Positions 1 through 6,866 of a stretch of DNA of 57,433 nucleotides are shown here, piece by piece (within the stretch, counting starts at the first letter, position 1; each line of letters opens with the position of its first letter). A program made the translations under genes and the position numbers. The notes below the pieces were generated by a model, which was not told where the DNA came from, searched no databases, and saw only the letters and a list, made by a program, of their open reading frames with translations. Source of the DNA: a virus. The stretch spans positions 1 to 57,433 of the IMG/VR virus record IMGVR_UViG_3300007512_000043; one strand, given 5' to 3'.

Positions 1-954
1 ATCAAAGATGATACTGATGCTGTCTATGTAGGTCTAGATGCTTCTGCTGATATAATGTCACTTGGCTTCAGTAATTCTTTCGCTTCTACAAATTTAAGCA
101 TAGATACAGTAGGTAAGGTCGGTATCGGGACTACTTCACCCGATGTTAGGCTTCAGGTTGAAGATAGTGCAGCGGGAAGCAATGTAGATGTTCTGCAATT
201 AACCAATACGAGCAATAGCGCAAACTCAAGTGTAGGTATGGAGTTTTTCTCCGCAAACGCACAGTTCGCCTATATTAGAGGAATAAGAACATCCGACTCA
301 AACGAAGGGATATTAACTTTAGGGGTTAGAAGCGGGGGTTCGGAAACTGATACCTTAAATTTAAAAGGCGGCAATGTCGGCATTGGGACTTCTGCCCCCG
401 GTTCATACAAGCTGTATGTAAATGGGAATACTTGGGTGCAGGGTTCCCTTGAAACCTCTGGGCAACTTAAAGCGGGAACAAGTCTGGCGATTGGCTCGTC
501 GGGTTCCGGGGGCTACACCCTGCCAGCTACAGACGGAACCAACGGCTACGTCCTCAAGACAAACGGAAGCGGAACGGTAACTTGGCAAGCTGACAGCAGC
601 GGCGGCGGTGGTGGTAGCGGGGATATAACGAGTGTCATTGGTGGTACTGGAATCAGCGTATCTGGTGGAACCAGCGGCGATGCGACAGTTAATTTGGATA
701 CGGCTGGGGCTGATTCAATGGTGAATGCTCTTGTAGAGTTGACCACCCCGCATGAAGATGATTTTATAATAGTATCGGACGAGGGAACCAGCGGCGACCC
801 GGTTAAAAAATGTAAGCTAAAGCATCTTGAGTTCGTCAACAATACAACTTACTCCAGTAGCGGATGTGGTTTCACTATTACCTACCGGGACTGGGATAAC
901 CAAACATTGGATACGGTGTCCATAACATTAAGTTGCGGCGGAGGGGGAAGCTAA
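1..954 (+). CDS. Tail fibre or spike protein, C-terminal part (5' end outside window)
   Basis: The frame is open from the first base, so the gene starts upstream of the window; the first internal ATG is at 55. The visible 317 residues contain the repeated phrases KVGIGTTSP and NVGIGTSAP, each followed by a YVNGN- or QVED-like turn. These phrases are common in phage and bacterial fibre or adhesin shafts. A Gly/Ser-rich stretch (about residues 215-225) follows, then a C-terminal domain ending in a Gly tail. It probably forms part of a host-binding appendage. The short gene at 955 follows without a gap. A structural fibre role is well supported; receptor, fold and full length cannot be judged. 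Confidence 0.7.
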   Translation: MKDDTDAVYVGLDASADIMSLGFSNSFASTNLSIDTVGKVGIGTTSPDVRLQVEDSAAGSNVDVLQLTNTSNSANSSVGMEFFSANAQFAYIRGIRTSDSNEGILTLGVRSGGSETDTLNLKGGNVGIGTSAPGSYKLYVNGNTWVQGSLETSGQLKAGTSLAIGSSGSGGYTLPATDGTNGYVLKTNGSGTVTWQADSSGGGGGSGDITSVIGGTGISVSGGTSGDATVNLDTAGADSMVNALVELTTPHEDDFIIVSDEGTSGDPVKKCKLKHLEFVNNTTYSSSGCGFTITYRDWDNQTLDTVSITLSCGGGGS

Positions 955-1368
955 ATGGTAATTGTAAATTCTAGCAAAGATAAACTGATACCTCTTCGGG
1001 ATTCACTACTAGCCGAGGTTGAGGCTAACGAAGATTGGGCGTTGCTCAATAGTGCAGGAGCCTTGCCCCCTAACTTGGAATACCATTCAATGCAGTTTGA
1101 GAAAACCAACGACAGCATAACGGTGGATGACGCGGAAGGGGTGGTTTCTGTTTACATCAAGCACAAGGTTATTGGTGGCGACATAGAGGTTGGGAAGGTT
1201 GTTAAGTTTGCGCTTGGCGATGAATTACCAGCAGACAAGACCCTTTGGGCTGAAGGGCAAGAGGATGATCTTTACGCGGATGCTTGGGAGGTGTCTGGAT
1301 ATGCCGAGCAACAGGAGTTAATCGCAAAAGTAGATCGTTTAATTAAAATCAAAGATGCCATCTCCTGA
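955..1368 (+). CDS. Hypothetical protein next to tail fibre
   Basis: This 137-residue acidic protein starts one base after the fibre stop codon, behind a purine-rich site (GGCGGAGGGGGAAG). It begins MVIVNSSKDKLIPLRDSL and contains a central beta-rich stretch followed by a charged C-terminal helix. No known domain was recognised. Its position suggests a fibre-associated or fibre-assembly protein, but that is context only. Confidence 0.6.
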   Translation: MVIVNSSKDKLIPLRDSLLAEVEANEDWALLNSAGALPPNLEYHSMQFEKTNDSITVDDAEGVVSVYIKHKVIGGDIEVGKVVKFALGDELPADKTLWAEGQEDDLYADAWEVSGYAEQQELIAKVDRLIKIKDAIS

Positions 1369-1675
1369 TATAACATATGAATGGGTGCAGCGACGGCCAG
1401 CATTGGACTGCGAAGAAGATTGTGTTTGTCAATGGCTGTTCCACTTGCGGGCGACAAAAGGTGAGGCGGCTTCTTACGTTAGTGAGACTGTCCAGATAAC
1501 CGGGGAACATAAGCCTATAGGCGACTATACTGCTGACGAAATAGAGAAGATGGCAGAGGCGTACCGCAGGATTAACAAGTGGGACGCTATGCTGGCTGCT
1601 GACATTGAGGAACAGCTAAACGCGCCACGAAGTGTGGACGGCTGGAACGAGGAGACTTTAAGTGTTGATACCTAA
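1355..1675 (+). CDS. Hypothetical protein
   Basis: This 106-residue protein starts at an ATG that overlaps the previous gene by 14 bases, which suggests translational coupling. It has a CEEDCVC cluster near residue 20 and a predicted helical C-terminal half (YTADEIEKMAEAYRRINKWD). The cysteines could bind a metal or form a disulfide, but nothing shows which. It overlaps the glycosyltransferase gene downstream. Function unknown. Confidence 0.55.
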   Translation: MPSPDITYEWVQRRPALDCEEDCVCQWLFHLRATKGEAASYVSETVQITGEHKPIGDYTADEIEKMAEAYRRINKWDAMLAADIEEQLNAPRSVDGWNEETLSVDT

Positions 1676-2333
1676 AATCATACATCAAGTTTGGGGTGGG
1701 CCTATGCTGCCGGGGATACAGGAGTGTCTGGATTCGGTGAAGAGGGTTATGCCTGACTACGATGTTAGGGTGTATGATGGTAAAGAGGTGGACAGGATCG
1801 CCCCAGATGGAATGACGCTGGTCGGAAAGACGGATGTTGTCCGCAACAAGAAGCTCTACGAGGAGGGCGGCTGGTGGGTGGACGCTGACTGTTACATGAT
1901 GAAGCCACTCAACGGTGATTGCGCCTACAGCTACGGGCTACAGGAACAGCGAGACGGATGCTGGAATCAGGTTTGTGATTGGTTGTTCGGGTCGGAAGCT
2001 GGGAACCCAGATCAGAAGCGGTGTCTTGATTGGATTAACAGTAGCCAGCTTGTGAACACCTACGATGGTTACATGAGGCGACCAAGGAGGCATTGCCCAA
2101 GGTCGGGGTGGGGGATTGATACTGTTGGAGCAAAGGGGTTTCTCCCTTACAACGAATATGGCTCCAGATACTTTGCTAAAAACTATGGGAACAAGTGGCA
2201 TCATTTTCCGGGCCGAAGCCCACAGAGAAGGAAGCCAACCAACCCAACGGCGGTACATTTGTTTTTAGGTAGCTGGGTTAAATCAGCAACGGGGGTGTTG
2301 AGCGAGGTAAGGGAGGTTGAAAGATGGAGGTAA
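1662..2333 (+). CDS. GT32-like glycosyltransferase (DxD sugar transferase)
   Basis: The protein opens with IPKIIHQVWGG, the usual beginning of GT32 / OCH1-like transferases. It also has the family's central motif GGWWVDADCYMMKPL (about residues 68-82), where DAD would bind the metal and nucleotide sugar. At 223 residues it matches compact bacterial members. The start is GTG at 1662 or TTG at 1665; both overlap the previous gene by about 14 bases. It probably moves a sugar onto a surface glycan or a virion protein. Its place among fibre and lysis genes suggests late expression and either receptor masking or glycosylation of the particle (inference). Confidence 0.75.
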   Translation: MLIPKIIHQVWGGPMLPGIQECLDSVKRVMPDYDVRVYDGKEVDRIAPDGMTLVGKTDVVRNKKLYEEGGWWVDADCYMMKPLNGDCAYSYGLQEQRDGCWNQVCDWLFGSEAGNPDQKRCLDWINSSQLVNTYDGYMRRPRRHCPRSGWGIDTVGAKGFLPYNEYGSRYFAKNYGNKWHHFPGRSPQRRKPTNPTAVHLFLGSWVKSATGVLSEVREVERWR

Positions 2334-2788
2334 CAAATTTAGTACAACAACTAGGGGGTCAAGAGGCGGCTGAGTCGCTGGCCAAAGGGCTAATCGGGGA
2401 ATACGGCTGGGTAGCCCTAGCTGCATTGGTGGCTATATTGGCAAAGGATGTGGTGATTAAATTCGCTCAATCAATACTGGTCTTCTTCGGCCACGGCTTT
2501 GAGAACGACGAGATCATCTATATCAGCGGCAGACAGGCCAGAATAATCCGTAAAGGCGTGACTTCAACCACCTTTTACATGAGCGACAGGCGAACCAAGA
2601 TGGTTGTCCCGAATGAAAAATTGTCAGACTTAACGGTGGAAAAGATGCTGCCGCATAACGGTGGCGACCCTTATTTGTCCAAGGGAAGCGACCCTGACTT
2701 TGTGGGTTACGAGGAAGTGCCAATAGTGCCGCCGCCAATGAAGGTTCAGGTGGTAGACAAGAAGCCAGCACCAAGGAGAAAACGATGA
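2324..2788 (+). CDS. MscS beta-domain-like membrane protein
   Basis: This 154-residue protein has one strong hydrophobic helix (about 27-55), then a segment (about 62-100) resembling the last membrane helix and beta-domain of small-conductance mechanosensitive channels. The features are FENDEIIYISGRQ, then a threonine-rich strand, then MVVPNEKLSD, matching the family pattern of G-D-x-V-x-V-x-G followed by V-x-I-P-N-x-x-L. The first membrane helices of a normal channel and the C-terminal vestibule are missing. The C-terminus is Pro/Lys-rich. The start is supported by GGGAGG ten bases upstream. It could oligomerise in the inner membrane; a role in lysis timing or osmotic control is a guess. Confidence 0.5.
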   Translation: MEVTNLVQQLGGQEAAESLAKGLIGEYGWVALAALVAILAKDVVIKFAQSILVFFGHGFENDEIIYISGRQARIIRKGVTSTTFYMSDRRTKMVVPNEKLSDLTVEKMLPHNGGDPYLSKGSDPDFVGYEEVPIVPPPMKVQVVDKKPAPRRKR

Positions 2789-3108
2789 GTTACCACAACT
2801 ACGACCCAGATGCGATGTTTCCAAGGAAGGCGAAGCCCCCTCGGTTCTGGACAGGAGAGAGGATTGCTAGGTGGGCGATTATCATTGGGCTGTCTGCTTT
2901 TGCTGTATTCGTGGGGGCAGGGTGTGGTTCCGTTAGGAACATAAAGGAAGTGGATTTCGGGATTACGGGCTTGGAGATGGAGTTTTACCCAAGCCATCCC
3001 TCTCAAGAGGAGAAAAGTATATTTGATTTCAGCACGCTAACGAATAGAGTTCGGGCGGTTCCAGTAGACTGGGATGGCCCTGTGCTGATGCCAATGAGAA
3101 GGAAATAA
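2785..3108 (+). CDS. Small membrane protein or lipoprotein-like
   Basis: This 107-residue protein has a basic N-terminus, a hydrophobic segment at about 30-46 and a cysteine at 47 in the context VGAGCGS. That resembles a lipobox, but position -3 is Gly, so lipidation is uncertain. The remaining 60 residues would face the periplasm. The start is well supported by AAGGAG eight bases upstream, and it overlaps the previous stop (ATGA). It lies in the lysis-like cluster. It could be an anchored envelope protein or a moron lipoprotein; no family recognised. Confidence 0.55.
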   Translation: MSYHNYDPDAMFPRKAKPPRFWTGERIARWAIIIGLSAFAVFVGAGCGSVRNIKEVDFGITGLEMEFYPSHPSQEEKSIFDFSTLTNRVRAVPVDWDGPVLMPMRRK

Positions 3109-3112
3109 TATT

Positions 3113-3547
3113 ATGGCTAATACATACAAATGCGTGAGGCTTGAGCCTCAATGTCACCACGCTGGCCACGCCGAAGGCGGCAAGGTTTGTAGTGTGGTAA
3201 TCGGCCTTACCGCTGAAGATGGTGAGGGTAATTCTGCTTATATTGATGGCACATACCAGTACCCGGAGGGCAAGTGTGTGGCCGTATCCACGTTCAAGTC
3301 CAATGCCAACAAGATCGTGAGCCAGTTTGCGGCAGACAACGGCTGGGTGGCGAGTCTGGACAGCCAGATAGAATCCCAGAAGGTAAGACCTGTTTCGCCC
3401 GACGACTTCTCTCCTCCAGAGATCACGGTGGATACCACGGTAGAGCCAGCGGAGGGTAGCCCTGCTGCTCCGAAGCCAGAACCTGAGCCTGAACCTGAGC
3501 CTGAACCTGAGCCAGCGGATGACGGAGAGGAAGAGGGGGGCGGATAG
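3113..3547 (+). CDS. Hypothetical protein with Pro-Glu repeat tail
   Basis: This 144-residue protein starts behind AAGGA. The N-terminal 75 residues form a compact Cys/His-containing region (CVRLEPQCHHAGHAEGGKVC), possibly a small metal-binding or disulfide fold. The C-terminus is a low-complexity acidic tail of Pro-Glu dipeptides encoded by a six-base repeat (3477-3513), ending in Glu/Gly. No signal peptide. Function unknown; the extended tail is typical of a spacer or interaction arm. Confidence 0.55.
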   Translation: MANTYKCVRLEPQCHHAGHAEGGKVCSVVIGLTAEDGEGNSAYIDGTYQYPEGKCVAVSTFKSNANKIVSQFAADNGWVASLDSQIESQKVRPVSPDDFSPPEITVDTTVEPAEGSPAAPKPEPEPEPEPEPEPADDGEEEGGG

Positions 3548-3643
3548 CCCTTGTCTTGGAGGAAGCACAGGCCGAAACCCAAGAAACGGAGGCGAAACAA
3601 GGGTTGTCATAAACCACACTTTATTGATAGAGTAACCCCGCTT

Positions 3644-3853
3644 ATGGCTGATCAGAATAAGGAGCAGATACAAACTGCTACCCAAATCCTAGTAAACGCA
3701 GCATCTCAGGCACGTTTGACTGCTGCTGAACACGACCAAGTGCGCCAAGCCACACAGATTGTGGCTACTGAACTTGGGTTGACGGGGCCGGGGGCTGCGC
3801 CTCCACCTGACATTGTTATGCCTGAACCCGCCGTGGAGGAAAAGCCAGAATAA
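3644..3853 (+). CDS. Hypothetical small helical protein
   Basis: This 69-residue protein is read from the ATG at 3644 (MADQNKEQIQTATQILVN). It is a helical Gln/Ala-rich segment ending in a Pro-rich acidic tail. The frame is open back to a TTG at 3551, but the extra 31 residues are a run of basic residues unlike the rest, so the ATG is preferred even though its ribosome binding site is poor. No known domain. Confidence 0.45.
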   Translation: MADQNKEQIQTATQILVNAASQARLTAAEHDQVRQATQIVATELGLTGPGAAPPPDIVMPEPAVEEKPE

Positions 3854-3859
3854 TGCTGA

Positions 3860-4015
3860 ATGAGTTGGCTAGACGACATCAAGGTGGTTTTTGCTTCATC
3901 CGCTGGTATAGGAAACTGGTGGATGGAGATTGATATTATCCTGAAACTAGCCATAAGTGCAGCCACATTGTTCTACATAATCCTCAAATGCCGTCACTTA
4001 TTGAAGCAAAAGTAA
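3860..4015 (+). CDS. 51-residue single-pass membrane protein
   Basis: This short gene lies between 3853 and 4020. It translates to MSWLDDIKVVFASSAGIGNW, then an acidic-hydrophobic boundary, a membrane helix (about 24-41, IDIILKLAISAATLFYIIL) and a basic C-terminus (KCRHLLKQK). That charge pattern fits a small inner-membrane protein. Its position directly before an exported protein and a holin-like protein suggests a lysis accessory role such as antiholin or pinholin (inference). The only upstream GGAGG is about 17 bases away, so initiation may depend on coupling to the previous gene. Confidence 0.45.
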   Translation: MSWLDDIKVVFASSAGIGNWWMEIDIILKLAISAATLFYIILKCRHLLKQK

Positions 4016-4019
4016 AACT

Positions 4020-4355
4020 ATGAAACGTATCCTAATTATTGGGGCGTTGCTGCTGTTTGCGGCGAACGCCAACGCGGGTGGTCTTTTCAGCGCAGGCTGG
4101 AAGCCAGCCCCAAATCTAACCCTGTTTGGCCAGAAGGTAACTTGGGCCATTCCGAGCCTCTGCATAGGGGCCAAAGCTGGGGTTCTCCCTGATGCCGGGA
4201 TCAACTCGGACGGGATGAACCTGAAGATTCCTTACCTTGCGGTAAGTATTCCGTTCCCCAGCCTTACCGTTTCAGTGGGCAAGGATAAGCCCAAGGTTGA
4301 GCTAAAGCTGGGTGCGGTGGATAAAACGGAACATAAACCAAAGGGGGGTGAATAA
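4020..4355 (+). CDS. Exported protein with cleavable signal peptide
   Basis: This 111-residue protein begins MKRILIIGALLLFAANANAG, a textbook signal peptide with an ANA-G cleavage site near residue 19. The mature part is about 90 residues, rich in beta-forming residues and Pro, and ends in a charged tail. It has no recognisable peptidoglycan-cleaving motif. The product would act in the periplasm or outer membrane. Neighbours are small membrane proteins of lysis type. Function unknown. Confidence 0.6.
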   Translation: MKRILIIGALLLFAANANAGGLFSAGWKPAPNLTLFGQKVTWAIPSLCIGAKAGVLPDAGINSDGMNLKIPYLAVSIPFPSLTVSVGKDKPKVELKLGAVDKTEHKPKGGE

Positions 4356-4523
4356 ATGCTTAAATCAAAAACGACTTGGACTGCAATAACGGGCGCAATT
4401 GCTGGAATCGCCGGGTATTTTACCGGGGAACTGGAGCTAGGCGCTGCTGCTAATGTGGTAATCACAAGCTTGCTGGCCCTGTTCTTGAGGCACGGAATCA
4501 AGAAGGTCGAGAACGGAGGGTAA
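4356..4523 (+). CDS. Holin-like small membrane protein
   Basis: This 55-residue protein begins MLKSKTTWTAITGAIAGIAG, continues with a second hydrophobic segment (about 30-44) and ends in a basic tail (RHGIKKVENGG). The basic-TM-short turn-TM-basic layout and the K-x-W-x-A-I start match a common class of short phage holins. It directly follows the exported protein and precedes the spanin-like pair and a terminator hairpin. The start is behind GGGGGG about nine bases upstream. Role: forming inner-membrane holes that trigger lysis, by analogy. Confidence 0.6.
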   Translation: MLKSKTTWTAITGAIAGIAGYFTGELELGAAANVVITSLLALFLRHGIKKVENGG

Positions 4524-4546
4524 TACCCCCAGATCGCTCTACAGGT

Positions 4547-4900
4547 ATGTCTATTATTAGACTGATAGCAGGGCTTCTCAAGGCCGTCCCAGTTTTGGGG
4601 CGGCTTTTTTCGAGACTCGCTGATGAGAAGAAGGAGCAGAAAGCACAAAAGAGATATGAGGAAAAACTGGATTTTATTGACAATGCTGTTGATAAGTATC
4701 GTCGGGCCGGGGTGCGTGACGGGGATGAAGCTAAACAACGTGAAGGAACTGACGGAGCACCCGCAGTTCCCAAGCGCCGCTCACGCCGCACCAGAGTGGA
4801 CGGAGGCAGCCCTAAGAAAAGTAGCAGAACTGGAGTATCACCTAGAAAGAAGGTGAAAACTTCAAAGCGGAAGCGCCGTAAGCCCAAGTCTTCCGGCTGA
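4547..4900 (+). CDS. Inner-membrane spanin-like protein (Rz-like)
   Basis: This 117-residue protein has a hydrophobic N-terminus (MSIIRLIAGLLKAVPVLG), a charged coiled-coil-prone stretch (ADEKKEQKAQKRYEEKLDFIDNAVDKYRRAG) and a long basic tail. It is short for an i-spanin and the tail is unusually Lys/Arg-rich, which is expected because that part is also read in another frame as the o-spanin-like gene. A perfect intrinsic terminator (4583-4610) lies inside its first 22 codons. The 3' end overlaps the convergent terminase gene by 39 bases. It would join with the partner at 4656-4856 to fuse the membranes at lysis. Confidence 0.5.
   Translation: MSIIRLIAGLLKAVPVLGRLFSRLADEKKEQKAQKRYEEKLDFIDNAVDKYRRAGVRDGDEAKQREGTDGAPAVPKRRSRRTRVDGGSPKKSSRTGVSPRKKVKTSKRKRRKPKSSG
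4583..4610 (+). terminator. Intrinsic terminator inside the spanin gene
   Basis: GCCGTCCC (4583-4590), a six-base loop and GGGGCGGC (4597-4604) form an eight-pair stem with one G-T wobble, followed directly by six T (4605-4610). It would end the transcript of the holin block, but it lies 36 bases inside the Rz-like reading frame. Confidence 0.7.
4656..4856 (+). CDS. Outer-membrane spanin-like lipoprotein nested in the Rz-like gene
   Basis: Read in a different frame, wholly inside 4547-4900. It begins MRKNWILLTMLLISIVGPGC, a lipoprotein-type signal with the cysteine at residue 20, followed by about 46 residues of small periplasmic domain. The lipobox is not canonical (Gly at -3). A frame-open ATG also exists at 4623, but its basic extension is unlikely. 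Nested o-spanin genes inside i-spanin genes are well known from lambda Rz/Rz1, and both frames here show the right layout, which supports the pair more than either frame does alone. Confidence 0.5.
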   Translation: MRKNWILLTMLLISIVGPGCVTGMKLNNVKELTEHPQFPSAAHAAPEWTEAALRKVAELEYHLERR

Positions 4901-6334
4901 AGGGCTGTCTGAAATTTCTAGGTCTGAGGCCATTTCCCCTATAAGCGCATAGCTAAGGGAGTCAAAGCTATGCTTGTTGTCATCGTTAATCACATACTGC
5001 CCGGCACTTTTCCCCCTTCGAAGGAACCTAAGCATATCAATTGTCCTGAAGCAGTGGGCGCTAATGTGAAACCTGTTCTGCATTAACAGGTCCTTTATCA
5101 GCTTCACCCTCTGCCTTACAGAGCCTGAGAACTTTGGTGCCCCGATGAGGTTAATTTTACCACCACTGGATGCAGCAACAACCCTGTGGTCATAGGTATT
5201 ACCGGCGGCTCGGTACCTGACCATTGATGACATGTCCGACCAATGTGTCCACCTTATTGGTTTTCCTACCTGTTCCTCCAGAATCTCAATCTTATCAAGC
5301 GCCTCCCCGGTGAAGTCCTCAAGGGAGACATCTGCATGAAGCACGACGAGTTCATCGAGGACTGCCCACCTTGTGCCGCTCATTGTTTGAACCTTTTCCA
5401 TTATATGGAATGCGTGGTTTCTGTCTCCCAAGTCCCATCCTCCTATTAGTTCAGTACAGCTTTCGGAGGGCAAAATTACCTCCCATTCGCTTTCAACGGG
5501 TGATTCAGCATCACCGATGACGTGGGTTTCGTACTTAAAAACCTTGCCGAAATGGGAGTCTGTCGATGATGCGGTCCATTTTCCCAGCACATATCTGTCA
5601 TAAAGCTCAGGGTCTGGCCTGAATGTGGCAATCAAATCCTTCCTGTCGTAGTCGGATAGGTACGGGTTGTCATGTATCATTGCCTCTATGATCTGGAATT
5701 GCTCAGCGTATTCAGGGTCGGGATGGTCTTCCTTGAATGGCTCATCGTACCAAAGCTTGTAAATCCAGCTACTCGTTCCCTCTTCCGCAGGGTTAGTGTC
5801 CCCGATCCACTGATGCCTGTGGTAATCCAGCCCGGGCAGTCGAAGCTGCCCCTTGCTGATCGAGAAAACGCAGCTATCTTTGAAGTTTGATAGCTCGGAA
5901 AAGAAGATCATACTGAATCTAGTGCCCTTTATCTTCTCCTCAATATCATGATCTACGTCCAAGGAATGCAGTTGTATCTCGGTTTCCCCGTCGTGCATAT
6001 TCCTGATTTTCATGTAGTTCATCTTGGTCACACCGTCCACCTTTGGCCTTACGGTGACTTCAAACCCGTCCAGATTCTCCTCCCACTCAGGCACGATAAG
6101 GTCTGTTAGGTCTGACCAAACGCCTGATTTAGCGTTCCTAATGGTCTTCGTGAAGATTCCCACCCTTCCGCTTTTGGTTTCCCAGCAGTGCCGGACGAGC
6201 CTGTGCAATACTCCGATAGTCTTACTGGAGTATCTTGGGCCTGTCACCAGCAGGTAACGCTTATTGCAGTTGAATATCTCAAGCTGCTTTGGGCTGATTG
6301 AGGGGTACCAGCTCCCACTAGCATCTAGCGGCAT
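4862..6334 (-). CDS. terL: Terminase large subunit
   Basis: This 490-residue packaging motor with nuclease has an ATPase domain with a Walker A-like loop GPRYSSKT (residues 32-39), where Ser replaces the usual Gly, and Walker B MIFFSE (142-147) with the catalytic Glu. The nuclease domain has GGWDLGD (298-304) and a C-terminal HSFDSLSYAL, giving the conserved acidic metal ligands. Length is typical. It is the only minus-strand gene in the structural region: convergent with the spanin genes (39-base overlap) and divergent from the portal block, with a start-to-start gap of 33 bases. No good ribosome binding site precedes its ATG. No small subunit was recognised. Confidence 0.9.
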   Translation of the reverse strand: MPLDASGSWYPSISPKQLEIFNCNKRYLLVTGPRYSSKTIGVLHRLVRHCWETKSGRVGIFTKTIRNAKSGVWSDLTDLIVPEWEENLDGFEVTVRPKVDGVTKMNYMKIRNMHDGETEIQLHSLDVDHDIEEKIKGTRFSMIFFSELSNFKDSCVFSISKGQLRLPGLDYHRHQWIGDTNPAEEGTSSWIYKLWYDEPFKEDHPDPEYAEQFQIIEAMIHDNPYLSDYDRKDLIATFRPDPELYDRYVLGKWTASSTDSHFGKVFKYETHVIGDAESPVESEWEVILPSESCTELIGGWDLGDRNHAFHIMEKVQTMSGTRWAVLDELVVLHADVSLEDFTGEALDKIEILEEQVGKPIRWTHWSDMSSMVRYRAAGNTYDHRVVAASSGGKINLIGAPKFSGSVRQRVKLIKDLLMQNRFHISAHCFRTIDMLRFLRRGKSAGQYVINDDNKHSFDSLSYALIGEMASDLEISDSPSAGRLGLTALPL

Positions 6335-6339
6335 ACTTG

Positions 6340-6348
6340 TGGTATTTT
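6340..6348 (+). promoter_or_regulatory. Extended -10-like element before portal operon
   Basis: TG, one base, then TATTTT lies in the short gap between the divergent terminase and portal-block genes. No -35 box is evident. It resembles the elements at 10844, 13021 and 25414, which is the main reason to list it. Confidence 0.3.
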
Positions 6349-6366
6349 AACCAGACAGGTGCGCTT

Positions 6367-6615
6367 ATGGCAAACGAGATAAGTATAGATTTAAGCGACC
6401 CGGCTATGGCTGAAGCACTGGCTGACTGCAATCCGGGCGATACTCACACCATTACGATGGATGTCACTGTAACCGAAAAGGCGACCGAGCTCACTGGTGT
6501 GGTTGACCCAGTTAGCGTTGAGAAGTACGGTGCCGAGGAAGAGGAGGTATATGAGGAAGCCCCGCCAGCCCCAGTTGAAGGTGCCCCGCCAGCCCCAGTT
6601 GCTGCGGTAATGTGA
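6367..6615 (+). CDS. Hypothetical acidic protein before portal
   Basis: This 82-residue protein starts from the ATG at 6367 (MANEISIDLSDPAMAEALAD). A TTG at 6337 is in frame but sits in the promoter-like gap. A compact N-terminal part is followed by Glu-rich then Pro/Ala-rich repeats (EAPPAPVEGAPPAPVAAV). The stop overlaps the next start (TGATG). Such acidic, extended proteins often assist head assembly, but no family is recognised. Confidence 0.5.
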   Translation: MANEISIDLSDPAMAEALADCNPGDTHTITMDVTVTEKATELTGVVDPVSVEKYGAEEEEVYEEAPPAPVEGAPPAPVAAVM

Positions 6616-6866
6616 TGCCAAAGCATAAGCCTGAAATTACATACAACTCAGACGGCACGGTCAATGTGGTTCTGAAGTTCTATCGATTGAAGCCACACCG
6701 TGGAAGGGCCTTCAGAAGCGTTTCATACCACGATGCTGTTATGAAATCAGATGACATGAATGCCTATGTTAAGATATGGAGGAGGATGCCTAGGGAAAGA
6801 ATTAGGAAGGTCATGGTACAATATGCAAAGAATCGAATGATTCAAAACAGCCCAGTGATAATATGA
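6615..6866 (+). CDS. Hypothetical basic protein
   Basis: This 83-residue, strongly basic protein (MPKHKPEITYNSDGTVNVVL) has many Arg/Lys residues in its C-terminal half (KIWRRMPRERIRKVMVQYAK). It starts in a TGATG overlap and its own stop overlaps the portal ATG (ATGA), so the three genes look translationally coupled. The charge fits nucleic acid binding. A small terminase subunit was considered because of position, but no HTH is clear. Confidence 0.55.
   Translation: MPKHKPEITYNSDGTVNVVLKFYRLKPHRGRAFRSVSYHDAVMKSDDMNAYVKIWRRMPRERIRKVMVQYAKNRMIQNSPVII

Noticed and set aside
3029-3685. 218-residue antisense frame
   Set aside because: Covers several well-supported coupled genes, and its composition (Arg/Leu repeats) mirrors the Pro-Glu repeat on the other strand.
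4498-4887. Antisense 129-residue frame opposite the spanin genes
   Set aside because: Basic low-complexity shadow of the Rz-like tail; no ribosome site or conserved features.
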